DNA of 64,000 nucleotides, from contig CAYMPL010000002.1 of assembly GCA_964392415.1 (NCBI GenBank), forward strand, positions 1 to 64,000. The letters are read 5' to 3'. The notes below the pieces were generated by a model that was not told where the DNA came from, did not search any database, and worked only from the letters and a program-made list of their open reading frames with translations. Below are positions 1 through 8,492 of this stretch, in pieces. The position numbers and the translations under genes were made by a program. Within the stretch, counting starts at the first letter, position 1; every line of letters starts with the position of its first letter. This DNA is from CAYJMQ01 sp964392415 (GTDB taxonomy: Bacteria > Bdellovibrionota > JACOXK01 > 2-02-FULL-40-11).

Positions 1-57
1 TCAAAAAAGAGAGGCCGCCTAAATGACGTTTACACACCTATTGACAAAAGCCCTTTT

Positions 58-92
58 AAAGGGCCGAATGAGAAATCCTTCGGCCCTTTTTT
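58..92 (+). terminator. Rho-independent terminator upstream of dinD
   Basis: An 11-bp perfect stem (AAAGGGCCGAA at 58-68 with TTCGGCCCTTT at 79-89) encloses a 10-nt loop and runs into a T tract. It would end transcription of a gene lying left of the window. The 5' arm is also complementary to the preceding bases 50-57, so a competing smaller hairpin (49-65) can form. Bases 1-26 may hold the tail of that upstream gene; two frames stop there (at 20-22 and 24-26), so no call is made. Confidence 0.75.
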
Positions 93-115
93 AATGTGGT
101 CATCTCATTGCCTTC

Positions 116-143
116 TTGACGATATACATTAAACTCATATACT
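116..143 (+). promoter_or_regulatory. Sigma70-type promoter of dinD
   Basis: TTGACG (116-121) and TATACT (138-143) are separated by 16 nt, about 23 nt before the dinD start codon. I could not find an obvious SOS operator of the E. coli (CTG-N10-CAG) or Bacillus type here; LexA boxes vary between proteobacterial classes, so this does not exclude SOS control. Confidence 0.6.
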
Positions 144-166
144 GACCGCAATAGGGGATTTTAAAC

Positions 167-1006
167 ATGGACATTTCGGTCATACAATCACTCACGAAAG
201 ACTTTGAATCACACGCCAGAAAGACAGAAAATGGCGTAGAGTTTTGGTTGGCAAGAGATCTGCAGCAGTTACTTGATTACGAAGAATGGAGAAATTTTCA
301 AAAAGTTATTTTAAAGGCAAAAATTGCCTGTGAAGGCTCTGGTCACGAAGTTTCTGATCATTTTGTTGACGTCAACAAAACGATCAATATGCCTAAGGGA
401 GCCCAAAAAACGATTGATGATTTTATGCTCACTCGTTATGCATGCTATTTGATTGCACAAAATGGCGACTCCAGAAAGGAAACGATTGCCTTTGCACAGA
501 CTTACTTTGCAGTTCAAACTAGAAAATTAGAGCTCATCGAAAAACGTGTTTTAGAGACGGAAAGAATATCAGCTCGAAGAAAACTTGCTGATTCAGAAAA
601 GGAGCTTTCTGGGATTATTTTTGAACAAATAGGTAAAGGCAAAAATTTTGGTGTTATTCGAAGTAAAGGCGATAAAGCTTTATTTGGCTACACGACTTCT
701 CAAATGAAGAAAAAGTGGAACGTGAAGAAAGGAAGAGCACTCGCGGATTTTGCACCGACTATTATTTTGAAGGCCAAAGACTTCGCTGCTGAAATTACTA
801 TATTTAATGCTAAAGAGAATCGAATGAAAACGGCCCATCAAATCTCTGGTGAACATGTCATCAATAATCAAAGTGTGCGAAAAACTCTCATTGAAAGGGG
901 TATCAGGCCAGAAAGTTTACCGGCAGAAGAAGATATTCAAAAAGTGGAAAGAAAAATTAAAACAGCCGAAAAAAAAGAACTCAAAAATCCAACTTCGTTG
1001 GAATAA
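167..1006 (+). CDS. dinD: DNA damage-inducible protein D (DinD)
   Basis: This 279-residue protein matches E. coli DinD (about 274 aa) along its length. The N-terminal half carries the family patterns WLARDLQQLLDYEEWRNF near residues 27-44, KAKIACEGSGH near 50-60 and LTRYACYLIAQNGD near 88-101, followed by a charged, helical C-terminal half rich in Lys and Glu. E. coli DinD is SOS-induced and affects RecA filaments; that role here is inferred from the family. A good promoter lies just upstream and GGGGAT precedes the ATG by a few bases. It stands alone between a terminator and a gene with its own promoter, so it is probably monocistronic. Confidence 0.9.
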   Translation: MDISVIQSLTKDFESHARKTENGVEFWLARDLQQLLDYEEWRNFQKVILKAKIACEGSGHEVSDHFVDVNKTINMPKGAQKTIDDFMLTRYACYLIAQNGDSRKETIAFAQTYFAVQTRKLELIEKRVLETERISARRKLADSEKELSGIIFEQIGKGKNFGVIRSKGDKALFGYTTSQMKKKWNVKKGRALADFAPTIILKAKDFAAEITIFNAKENRMKTAHQISGEHVINNQSVRKTLIERGIRPESLPAEEDIQKVERKIKTAEKKELKNPTSLE

Positions 1007-1046
1007 AATTCTGCGTAGTTGCGTCTTGTCTTGGCGGAAATAATCA

Positions 1047-1075
1047 TTGACATAATAAACCTGTCTATATACATA
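1047..1075 (+). promoter_or_regulatory. Promoter of the small secreted protein
   Basis: A perfect TTGACA (1047-1052) is followed after 17 nt by TACATA (1070-1075); overlapping TATACA and TATATA hexamers at 1066-1073 are alternatives with shorter spacing. It lies about 50 nt before the start codon chosen for the next gene. Confidence 0.5.
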
Positions 1076-1124
1076 GCGTCCTCGCATGGCTTTAATTGCC
1101 AAGAAAAGGGAGGAGTATATTATT

Positions 1125-1472
1125 ATGATGAAGAGATGGATTGTATGTCTGACGTTATTTGGTAGTATTTTTGGATCGCTAGCAATGGCTGACGAGGATC
1201 ATCTTGTTTTCCTCGGAAAGGGGTTTGCTATTTCTCTTAGAAATAACAAAGTAGAAGCAATCGTACTTCCTACAAATCCAGAGGCGGCTGATGCCTTCAG
1301 AGATATTGAAAATAAAATTTTTAACGCCTGGAAAGAAGTAAGATCACTTATTATTGAGTGTCCAGCTAATTTTTTTATGAGCTCACCAACATCTGATATG
1401 CCTACGAGAGAAAACCGATTTTTGATGTTATATTCCATCGATATTTCTAACTGCAAAGAAAAGAAAAAGTAG
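1125..1472 (+). CDS. Small secreted protein of unknown function
   Basis: I do not recognise a family. The start at 1125 is preferred over an upstream in-frame ATG (1086) because AGGGAGGAG at 1108-1116 sits at the right distance and the product then begins with a signal peptide (MMKRW, a hydrophobic stretch, then cleavage after SLAMA). The mature part is about 95 residues, with two cysteines (in IIECPAN and the C-terminal ISNCKEKKK tail) that could form a disulfide in the periplasm. It ends 8 nt before the convergent queE stop. Confidence 0.6.
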   Translation: MMKRWIVCLTLFGSIFGSLAMADEDHLVFLGKGFAISLRNNKVEAIVLPTNPEAADAFRDIENKIFNAWKEVRSLIIECPANFFMSSPTSDMPTRENRFLMLYSIDISNCKEKKK

Positions 1473-1480
1473 TTTCGCCG

Positions 1481-2107
1481 TTAGCGCATCTCAAGATATT
1501 TATGCAGTTGGATTTGAAGTCTTACGGGGAGGTTGTCGTTTACAATCCATCCCCCCAGTTTTCCCGGTTGAAGAAGGTGGTGGACGGGAGACATAAGAAT
1601 GCAATGGCATCTGTTTAAAAGTCCATACTGAGTAATCACGCTTTTGGACCACTCGTAGTCGTGACGGTCCCCAATCACAAATTTGATTTCGTCGTGAGTA
1701 TTCAAATGAGAGAGATTCTCCCAGAGATTGTGTGAGGTCATTTGGCTAGAGGGTGTTTTAAGATCGATGATTTTAATCACTTTTTTATTCACTTTGGCAA
1801 GAAAAATGGCTCCAGAAGTTTCCAGTAGAACCTTGTATCCCTGTTCAACAAGAGTATCCAGAAGTTTATACACATTCTCTTGAAGAAGCGGCTCGCCCCC
1901 TGTTACTTCAACCGTTTTACAATTAAACTTTTGAATATTCTTTATAATTTCTTGGATACTCATTTTTTCGCCTTTATAAAAGGCATCTTCTGTGTCGCAA
2001 TAGCTGCATCTCAGGTGGCAGCCAGTCAGGCGGATGAAAACACAAGGGACGCCTGCATGGGATGATTCTCCCTGGATGGAGTAGAAAATTTCGTTGATGG
2101 TCAGCAT
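1481..2107 (-). CDS. queE: 7-carboxy-7-deazaguanine synthase QueE
   Basis: QueE is a radical-SAM enzyme that converts 6-carboxytetrahydropterin to 7-carboxy-7-deazaguanine in the queuosine precursor pathway. The [4Fe-4S]-binding CxxxCxxC motif is visible as C30, C34 and C37 (TGCHLRCSYCDT), preceded by the typical start NEIFYSIQGES and followed by VEVTGGEPLLQ near residues 66-76. The length of 208 aa is normal. No other queuosine genes lie in the window, and it is flanked by a convergent secreted protein and divergent radA. Confidence 0.93.
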   Translation of the reverse strand: MLTINEIFYSIQGESSHAGVPCVFIRLTGCHLRCSYCDTEDAFYKGEKMSIQEIIKNIQKFNCKTVEVTGGEPLLQENVYKLLDTLVEQGYKVLLETSGAIFLAKVNKKVIKIIDLKTPSSQMTSHNLWENLSHLNTHDEIKFVIGDRHDYEWSKSVITQYGLLNRCHCILMSPVHHLLQPGKLGGWIVNDNLPVRLQIQLHKYLEMR

Positions 2108-2205
2108 AATTTTTAGGCATTATATCGGGTCATTAGATTTCTTCAAGGCATTTCATTCAAGGAATTATTTTACTGAATAGCGGTAGTAGCTTATGCTATG
2201 AAAAG

Positions 2206-3576
2206 GTGATGTCAAAATTGAAATCGATTTTTTCATGTCAATCATGTGGTTATCAGAGCCCAAAGTGGCTTGGGAGATGCTCTGATTGCAGTCAATGGAA
2301 CTCGTTTGTTGAAGAAAAGGGATTTAGGGAGCCACTGGAAAAAGTAGAGCGCCGAAGTTTTCACGATGAACGCCATCCGGCGCTTCCAATTACTTCGATT
2401 GAGTCAAAACAAGATATAAAAATTTCTACCAACCTTTTGGAGTTTGATCGCGTTTTAGGGGGGGGGTTTGTGAAAGGCTCTCTGGTTCTTATCGGTGGAG
2501 ATCCGGGCATTGGGAAATCGACGCTGGCGCTTCAGTCCCTTCATGCGCTTTCAAAACAAAATCTTTCTGTGCTGTATGTTTCAGGGGAAGAATCACTTTA
2601 TCAGACAAAAATTCGTGCCGAGCGCATAGGGGTTCTTCATCCGTCGCTTCTTCTTCTCTCTGAGACACTTTTAGAACATGTCATCGAAGAAATTCGAAAG
2701 CTGAAACCAAAGGCGGTTGTGATTGATTCTGTACAGACCCTTTTTTCTGGAGATTTAGAGTCTGCCCCAGGCAGCATTAGTCAGGTGAGAGAGGTGGTGT
2801 CGAGATTGATGTACATGGCAAAGCGAGAAGGGACGATCACCGTTGTAATTGGGCATGTAACAAAAGAGGGATCGATTGCGGGGCCAAGGGTGCTCGAACA
2901 TATGGTTGATACGGTGCTCTATTTTGAAGGGGATGCGGGGAAAAATTACCGTATTCTGCGTGCCGTGAAAAATCGATTTGGGTCGACCAATGAAATCGGT
3001 GTCTTTGAAATGACAGAACTTGGGCTTCAAGGGGTTAAAAATCCATCCGAGCTTTTTCTTTCTGAGAGGCCCCGCAGCACCCCCGGTTCTGTTGTCGTTG
3101 CATCCGTCGAAGGGACGCGGCCGATGCTTGTTGAAATTCAGGCGCTTGTGACGCCAACAACGCTCGCAATCCCCAGAAGAACCACCATTGGTGTCGATCA
3201 TAATCGGGTTGCTGTCCTGGCAGCGGTCCTGGAAAAGAGGGCCGATCTTTCGCTCTATCATCATGATGTCTATGTCAATGTGGTAGGGGGGCTTCGAATA
3301 CAGGATCCGGGAGTCGATCTTGGAATTGTTGCCGCGGCCGCATCCAGTTTTCTCAATAAGTCGATCGATTCAACGACGCTTTTTTTGGGAGAGGTCGGTT
3401 TAACGGGAGAAGTTCGCGGTATTCAGCATGTCGATATTCGTGTGCAGGAAGGGGAGCGGCTTGGATTTAAAAAATGTATTTTGCCAGCATCGAATCTCAA
3501 AAAAATGAAGCGGCGGTTTGGTCTTGAATTGAGTGGAATATCAACCATAGAGGAATGTATTAAAGCGCTCTTTTAA
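2206..3576 (+). CDS. radA: DNA repair protein RadA
   Basis: RadA is a RecA-like ATPase that processes recombination intermediates. Visible are the N-terminal zinc finger (C11, C14, C25, C28), a Walker A motif GGDPGIGKST near 97-106, the RadA-specific KNRFG motif, and the C-terminal Lon-protease-like domain (VGGLRIQDPGVDLGI onward). The length of 456 aa is typical. The frame opens with GTG at 2206 and an ATG at 2209; AAAGG immediately before fits neither well, so the start is uncertain by one codon. The DedA gene follows after one base and is probably co-transcribed. Confidence 0.95.
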   Translation: MMSKLKSIFSCQSCGYQSPKWLGRCSDCSQWNSFVEEKGFREPLEKVERRSFHDERHPALPITSIESKQDIKISTNLLEFDRVLGGGFVKGSLVLIGGDPGIGKSTLALQSLHALSKQNLSVLYVSGEESLYQTKIRAERIGVLHPSLLLLSETLLEHVIEEIRKLKPKAVVIDSVQTLFSGDLESAPGSISQVREVVSRLMYMAKREGTITVVIGHVTKEGSIAGPRVLEHMVDTVLYFEGDAGKNYRILRAVKNRFGSTNEIGVFEMTELGLQGVKNPSELFLSERPRSTPGSVVVASVEGTRPMLVEIQALVTPTTLAIPRRTTIGVDHNRVAVLAAVLEKRADLSLYHHDVYVNVVGGLRIQDPGVDLGIVAAAASSFLNKSIDSTTLFLGEVGLTGEVRGIQHVDIRVQEGERLGFKKCILPASNLKKMKRRFGLELSGISTIEECIKALF

Positions 3577-3577
3577 T

Positions 3578-4177
3578 ATGGCTGATTTTTTAATTCTTTA
3601 TTTTCCATATCTGGGAATTTTATTTCTCTTGATTCTTGGGGGGATTGGTCTCCCTGTTCCCGAAGATTTAACATTGGTTCTCGCAGGACAGATTGCGCTT
3701 TCAGAAAATTTAAATCTTCCTATTCTCATTTTGATCTGTTTTGGCGGTGTCATTGCGGCAGACCTCTTCCTTTTTCATGTCGGCAAGAAATATGGGCGCG
3801 CGGTCATCACACGCCGGTTTGTCAGGCGGCTCTATACACCCACACGGCGCGTTCAGGTGAAACGTGGCTTTAAAAAAATGGGGAATTGGATTGTCTTTGT
3901 GGCGCGATTTATTGGTGGATTTCGAGCCCCCGTCTTTATTATGGCGGGGGTTTTAAAAATGAGCTATCCGCGTTTTATCCTTCTCGATTTTTGCGCTGCA
4001 ATCTTAAGTGTGCCTCTATTTGTTTTGGGGAGTTATTACCTCGGACAGAAATTTAGAGAGTGGACGCATGGTTTTACACTGTTTCTTATGATCCTTATGG
4101 GGCTTTTCTTTATTTATATGATTGTAAGATGGTTTTATGAATCGAGGAAAAACCACCCTCACAAAAGACATCTTTGA
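3578..4177 (+). CDS. DedA-family membrane protein
   Basis: This 199-residue inner-membrane protein has the DedA pattern: a conserved GLPVPEDLTLVLAG segment near residues 24-37, then FVARFIGGFRAPVFIMAG near 107-124, and several hydrophobic helices. DedA proteins are proton-coupled lipid transporters; some recycle undecaprenyl phosphate or flip phosphatidylethanolamine. The substrate cannot be told from sequence. It starts one base after the radA stop and overlaps the convergent glpK 3' end by 19 nt. Confidence 0.88.
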   Translation: MADFLILYFPYLGILFLLILGGIGLPVPEDLTLVLAGQIALSENLNLPILILICFGGVIAADLFLFHVGKKYGRAVITRRFVRRLYTPTRRVQVKRGFKKMGNWIVFVARFIGGFRAPVFIMAGVLKMSYPRFILLDFCAAILSVPLFVLGSYYLGQKFREWTHGFTLFLMILMGLFFIYMIVRWFYESRKNHPHKRHL

Positions 4178-5643
4178 ACCGCTGTCTTCCATTGAGAAAT
4201 GAGCTTTTGACGGATCTTTCGGTTAATAACAGGAATGAATTCTTTCTCCTTTTGCCATGCCTTTTTAAGGTCTGAGAGGTCTTTCCAAAAACCGACACCG
4301 AGCCCTGCCAGAGAGGCAGCCCCAAGAGCTGTTGTCTCAATATTTTTAGGTCGAATGACGCGTGTTTGCAAAATGTCGGATTGAAACTGCATTAAAAAAT
4401 CGTTTTGTGCGGCTCCTCCGTCTACTTTGAATATCGATATTTTTTTCCCAAGATCCTTTTGCATCGCTTCCAAAAGATCGTGGTTTTGGAATGCAATCCC
4501 TTCTAAAGTGGCCCTTGCGATGTGGCCTGCTGTTGTCCCTCGTGTTAAGCCACAAATAATTCCTCTTGCGTCACTCCTCCAATAAGGGGCGCCAAGCCCG
4601 GTTAAAGCAGGGACAAAAACGACACCTTCAGATGAGTCAACGGTTTTTGCCAGCCCTTCAATTTCGCCGGAAGAATGAATGATTTTAAGCCCGTCCCTCA
4701 GCCACTGAACAGCCGCGCCTGCAATGAAGGCGGAACCTTCCAGGGCATAAGTCGTTTTTCCATTGAGTTGCCAGGCAACGGTACTTAATAAGTTCTGTTT
4801 TGAATGAATAATCTTGGATCCTGTATTCAACATCAGAAAAGATCCTGTTCCGTAGGTACATTTTGCTTCCCCAGCGCTGAAACAGGCCTGGCCAAAGAGC
4901 GCCGCCTGCTGGTCGCCAGCTATTCCCGAAATCGGAATACCATCGGGGAGGTGATGGACATTTTTTGTTTTGCCAAAAACTTCGGAAGAAGAACTGATTT
5001 CTGGAAGGATCTGTTTTGGGATATTCAGTATTTTTAACAACGCTTCATCCCACTGCAACAACTTCAAATCCATAAGAAGGGTTCGTGATGCATTTGAGGG
5101 ATCGGTTCTATGTGTCATTCCACCAGTCAGCTTCGACAAAAGGAAACTATCAATCGTACCGAAAGCAATCGATCCATTGACAGCCCTTCTTCGAAGGGCT
5201 GTCGATTCATCCAGATACCATTTAATTTTTGTTCCCGAAAAATAGGGATCAAGCAAAAGCCCTGTTTTTTTCTGAAAAATCGGCTCCTTTTTGGCTTTTT
5301 TGAGCTTTTGGCAAATCGATTCCGTCCGTCTGCATTGCCAAACAATCGCCTTTGCAACCGGCTCCCCTGTTTTTCGATCCCAAAGGCAGGTTGTCTCTCT
5401 CTGATTGGTGATCCCGATGGCCGCAATATCGGTTGCTTTAATCCCGCTTTGTTCAAGAACCTTTTGAACAGAAGTGAGAGTGGACGACCAAATGTCATTC
5501 AGATCATGTTCAACCCACCCCGGCCTCGGATAATATTGGGGAAATTCCTGGTTTGTTTTTGCAAGAATATGGAGATTTTGGTCAACCAAAAGAACGGTTG
5601 TTCCTGTGGTGCCTTGATCAATTGCCAAAATATAGGATTTCAC
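4159..5643 (-). CDS. glpK: Glycerol kinase
   Basis: An FGGY-family kinase of 494 aa that phosphorylates glycerol to sn-glycerol 3-phosphate. The N-terminus YILAIDQGTTGTTVLLVD is the phosphate-binding loop, ITNQRETTCLWDRKTG follows near residue 78, and GIAGDQQAALFGQ and TYGTGSF mark the second half; these are GlpK-type rather than xylulokinase-type signatures. No glycerol facilitator or glycerol-3-phosphate dehydrogenase lies nearby. It follows the pilin-like gene on the same strand after 9 nt, so the two probably share a transcript. Confidence 0.95.
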   Translation of the reverse strand: MKSYILAIDQGTTGTTVLLVDQNLHILAKTNQEFPQYYPRPGWVEHDLNDIWSSTLTSVQKVLEQSGIKATDIAAIGITNQRETTCLWDRKTGEPVAKAIVWQCRRTESICQKLKKAKKEPIFQKKTGLLLDPYFSGTKIKWYLDESTALRRRAVNGSIAFGTIDSFLLSKLTGGMTHRTDPSNASRTLLMDLKLLQWDEALLKILNIPKQILPEISSSSEVFGKTKNVHHLPDGIPISGIAGDQQAALFGQACFSAGEAKCTYGTGSFLMLNTGSKIIHSKQNLLSTVAWQLNGKTTYALEGSAFIAGAAVQWLRDGLKIIHSSGEIEGLAKTVDSSEGVVFVPALTGLGAPYWRSDARGIICGLTRGTTAGHIARATLEGIAFQNHDLLEAMQKDLGKKISIFKVDGGAAQNDFLMQFQSDILQTRVIRPKNIETTALGAASLAGLGVGFWKDLSDLKKAWQKEKEFIPVINRKIRQKLISQWKTAVQRCLL

Positions 5644-5652
5644 CGTCTGTGC

Positions 5653-5844
5653 TTATGGCACAGTCTGTGGGACTTGATCAACACATTCTTTGGTGGGGCA
5701 AGGGGCTGAAACTTTTCTCCCCAGCTGATCCCACCAGCGCTTTATAGGCGTGTCGATCTGGGAAAGAAGAAGCGCCACAAATAGAATCGTTGCAACAAGC
5801 GTTAGAATATACTCAAGGGTTGCCTGCCCCGTTTTTGTCTGCAT
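5653..5844 (-). CDS. Flp/type IVb pilin-like small protein
   Basis: The 63-residue product starts MQTKTGQATLEYILTLVATI. The G-x4-E-Y signature (GQATLEY) followed at once by a hydrophobic helix is the prepilin cleavage and assembly motif of Flp/Tad pilins. The mature peptide would be about 57 aa with a polar C-terminus holding two cysteines (CPTKEC). An AGGAGGG ribosome site lies very close to the ATG. No Tad machinery or prepilin peptidase gene is in the window; the partners must be elsewhere or the protein is an orphan pilin-like membrane peptide. Confidence 0.7.
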   Translation of the reverse strand: MQTKTGQATLEYILTLVATILFVALLLSQIDTPIKRWWDQLGRKVSAPCPTKECVDQVPQTVP

Positions 5845-5890
5845 GCCCTCCTGATTATATACAGAAAAAAAGGGGGGTAAATTAAAAAAT

Positions 5891-5920
5891 TTGCAAAAAT
5901 TTTTTTAGCTATGCTATAAT
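5891..5920 (+). promoter_or_regulatory. Possible promoter of a very short transcript
   Basis: TTGCAA (5891-5896), an 18-nt spacer and a perfect TATAAT (5915-5920) lie just before the hairpin-plus-T-run at 5941-5966. A transcript from here would be only some 40 nt unless it reads through into the thioredoxin gene at 6009. Confidence 0.35.
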
Positions 5921-5940
5921 TATAATTGAAAGTCAGAGAG

Positions 5941-5966
5941 AAGCCCTTTTAAAGGGCTTTTTTTTT
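5941..5966 (+). terminator. Hairpin with T run before the thioredoxin gene
   Basis: AAGCCCTTT, one base, AAAGGGCTT, then a run of T residues: a near-perfect intrinsic terminator shape on the plus strand. No plus-strand gene precedes it (the neighbour to the left is minus-strand). The 17-base core also occurs at 49-65. It may cut a short leader RNA, or simply insulate the thioredoxin gene. Confidence 0.6.
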
Positions 5967-6008
5967 GGCCAAATTTGAGCTATATTTCGCCCCATTAGGA
6001 TATTGCTC

Positions 6009-6554
6009 ATGAACCGGCAAACTTTCTTTTTAATAGTTCTTTTTCTGGTAGTTGGTGGGGCGGCTTATTTCTACCTCAACCGTGAAATCATCAATAAACC
6101 GAAAACCGAACTCGATTATCCTAATCCTATTTTAAAAGTAGGTGGAATCGCCCCGCCCCTTAATCTGCAGGACATAGAAGGGAAGATCCATCACCTCGAA
6201 GAGTATCGTGGCAAGGTGGTTCTCATTAACTTCTGGGCCACTTGGTGTCCTCCGTGTCTCATTGAGATGCCTTCGCTGGTTTCTGTTTACAAACAATTTA
6301 AAGATAAAGGATTTGAAATTTTAGCCATTAATTTGGATGAGAATCCAAAGGCTGTGCATGAATTTTTGAAGTCGATCGAACTCCCTTTTAAAATTTTTAT
6401 AGATCCGCAGGGAACCACTGCACAAAGCTATCTTGTTTATGGTCTTCCCTATACTGTCCTCCTCGACCGTGTTGGGAAAGTCCAATTTAAGGTATTTGGC
6501 GGTCACGATTGGGATCGGGGCGAGCCATTTGAAAAGATTAAATCGCTGTTATAA
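6009..6554 (+). CDS. TlpA/ResA-type membrane-anchored thioredoxin
   Basis: The start at ATG 6009 is preferred over TTG 6003 because AGGA at 5997-6000 is 8 nt upstream. The 181-residue product has one N-terminal membrane anchor (about residues 6-22) and a periplasmic thioredoxin fold with the redox motif C80-P-P-C83 in FWATWCPPCLIEMP and a cis-proline region GLPYTVLLD. TlpA/ResA proteins reduce disulfides, often in cytochrome c maturation; no such genes are nearby, so the client is unknown. The PAP2 gene follows after 8 nt. Confidence 0.88.
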   Translation: MNRQTFFLIVLFLVVGGAAYFYLNREIINKPKTELDYPNPILKVGGIAPPLNLQDIEGKIHHLEEYRGKVVLINFWATWCPPCLIEMPSLVSVYKQFKDKGFEILAINLDENPKAVHEFLKSIELPFKIFIDPQGTTAQSYLVYGLPYTVLLDRVGKVQFKVFGGHDWDRGEPFEKIKSLL

Positions 6555-6562
6555 GAAAGAGC

Positions 6563-7189
6563 ATGGCTCCCTCCACTGAAGTTTCACTTAAATTTCGTCT
6601 GAAACTGATTCTTTTTTTTGGATTTTTGTTTTTAATTTTTTATGGGGCGACCAATCGTTATCCGATCTTCGAGCCTAAACTTTTGCCATTAACGCTGATT
6701 GATGATTTTTTCGGATTTCATCCCTGGACAGTATGGATTTATATTTCAGATTATTTTTTGATGTTTTGTCCCCCCTTTTTCATCAGAAAAAAGGAGGTCG
6801 TGGAGCGATTGATAAAAGCGGTAGTCATGAATTTTTTGCTTCACTTTCCCATTTTCTTCCTTATCCCAACAACGATGATTCGCCCCCCTTTAGTTGAAGA
6901 GAACCTTACCAATACTGTATTTCATTTCATGCAGCTCATCGACACCCCCGTGAACTGTTTCCCGAGTCAGCATGTGAGTCTCTGCTTTGTGATGGCAATG
7001 ACTTTTATAAGTTATAAGAAAAAAATGGGCGTTTTATTTTTGGTTTGGGCAGTTTTAATTTCACTCTCCACCATGACAACAAAGCAGCACTATATTTGGG
7101 ATGTTCTGGGGGGGCTCACCGTGGCAGCGATCATCTATGTTGTGGTGTTTCGCAGGGCCAAACAGCCGCAGATAGCGCTTAACAATTAG
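6563..7189 (+). CDS. PAP2-superfamily membrane phosphatase
   Basis: A 208-residue multi-pass membrane protein with the second and third PAP2 phosphatase motifs: FPSQHVS near residues 132-138 and TKQHYIWDVLGG near 171-182, where the two histidines and the aspartate are the expected catalytic residues. The form resembles the inositol-phosphotransferase/lipid-phosphatase branch more than UppP. The substrate (a lipid phosphate or phosphotransferase acceptor) is not deducible. It is probably co-transcribed with the thioredoxin gene upstream. The 70 nt after it, up to hutI, show no clear terminator. Confidence 0.75.
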   Translation: MAPSTEVSLKFRLKLILFFGFLFLIFYGATNRYPIFEPKLLPLTLIDDFFGFHPWTVWIYISDYFLMFCPPFFIRKKEVVERLIKAVVMNFLLHFPIFFLIPTTMIRPPLVEENLTNTVFHFMQLIDTPVNCFPSQHVSLCFVMAMTFISYKKKMGVLFLVWAVLISLSTMTTKQHYIWDVLGGLTVAAIIYVVVFRRAKQPQIALNN

Positions 7190-7259
7190 ACGGAATAAAG
7201 AGAATTGTATTGCTTGTTATGGATCTCATTGGGCTGCCTTCCAAACAGGTTCAACACTA

Positions 7260-8489
7260 TTATGCATTTTGGCCTTTAAAAATAACCTTTTTGCAGAAAT
7301 TGTCTCCAAAATGATAGGGGAGATATTCGTAAGAGGGGAGATCAAAGAAAGCAAGATCTGCCTCTTTTCCAATTTCTATGGAGCCGATTTGATTTTCACG
7401 CCCCAGAGATTTTGCCGCATTAAAGGTCATTGCCGATAGAATCTCTGGAACGGTCATCTTCATTTGTGTTGCTGCGATGGTGGCGATGAGAGGGAGATTT
7501 TGGGTTGGAGAGGAACCGGGATTAAAATCGGTTGCGAGTGCAACGACAATTCCTTCGTCAATCAGCTTCCTCGCGGGGGCATACGGTTTCCCCAGAAAAA
7601 ATGAGGTGCCGGGAAGAAGCGTTGCTACGGTCATCGATTTTTTGAGCGCCGAAATTCCTTTTTTTGAAATTGCCATCAGATGGTCGACGCTATGGGCGCC
7701 AAGTTTTACGGCAAGTTCCGTCCCCCCCAATGCCTTAAATTCATCCGAATGAATCCGGATTTTTAAATGGGCGGCCGCAGCGGCCTTTAAAATTCTTTCT
7801 GTCTGTTTGAGAGAAAAGAACCCTTCATCTATAAAAACATCACAAAATTCAGCAAGTTTCCGTTTGGAAATTTCTGGAATCATTGTGTCGCAGATTAAAG
7901 AAACGTAAGCCTCTTTTTTGTTTTTAAATTCGGGTGGGAAGTCGTGTGCCCCAAGAAATGTTGGAACAATGCGTGTCTCATTTTCCTTTTTTAAGGCTTC
8001 GATAACCTCGAGTTGCTTGATCTCGTCTTCGTAAGAGAGGCCATAGCCGCTTTTAATTTCTAACGTTGTAATGCCGAATGAGTTGGCCTGAGCGAGACGC
8101 CTTTTTGAAAGTTCTAAAAGTTCTGAAAAGGAGGTGCTACGTGTCGAACGAACAGTCCTTTGGATTCCCCCACCCCCCCTTGCAATTTCTAGGTAGCTTT
8201 TCCCTTCGCATCTCAGGGAGAATTCTTCATGGCGTGAACCGGAAAAGACAAGATGGGTGTGCGCATCAACCAAGCCAGGAAGAATAACCATCCGTTCAGC
8301 ATCGATCTCTTTCTCAAATGTCTTTGGAGCATCTTTTTCTTTTCCAACCCAGACAATTTTTTCACCCTCGATGAGGATTGCCCCGTCTTCAATGACGGAA
8401 AGATCCTCTTTGTTGGGTCGGACCCCCTTTTTCTTTGCCACGCCGGCGAAGGTGACGATTTGGCGACTATTTCGGATGAGTATTTGCAT
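7260..8489 (-). CDS. hutI: Imidazolonepropionase HutI
   Basis: HutI hydrolyses 4-imidazolone-5-propanoate to N-formiminoglutamate, the third step of histidine degradation. The 409-aa protein has the amidohydrolase metal motif VDAHTHLVFSG near residues 74-84, a conserved HSDEF pattern and LATDFNPGSSPT near 315-326. It is the last gene of the hutH-hutU-hutI order, 3 nt after hutU. No hutG, hutF or formiminotransferase gene adjoins, so the final step must be encoded elsewhere. Confidence 0.95.
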   Translation of the reverse strand: MQILIRNSRQIVTFAGVAKKKGVRPNKEDLSVIEDGAILIEGEKIVWVGKEKDAPKTFEKEIDAERMVILPGLVDAHTHLVFSGSRHEEFSLRCEGKSYLEIARGGGGIQRTVRSTRSTSFSELLELSKRRLAQANSFGITTLEIKSGYGLSYEDEIKQLEVIEALKKENETRIVPTFLGAHDFPPEFKNKKEAYVSLICDTMIPEISKRKLAEFCDVFIDEGFFSLKQTERILKAAAAAHLKIRIHSDEFKALGGTELAVKLGAHSVDHLMAISKKGISALKKSMTVATLLPGTSFFLGKPYAPARKLIDEGIVVALATDFNPGSSPTQNLPLIATIAATQMKMTVPEILSAMTFNAAKSLGRENQIGSIEIGKEADLAFFDLPSYEYLPYHFGDNFCKKVIFKGQNA

Positions 8490-8492
8490 CAG

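Noticed and set aside
1..26. Tail of a gene to the left of the window
   Set aside because: Two frames end within the first 26 bases and nothing identifies which one is real.
849..1043. Small lysine-rich frame at the end of dinD
   Set aside because: It overlaps dinD in another frame, and its composition reflects the A-rich 3' end of dinD rather than a separate protein.
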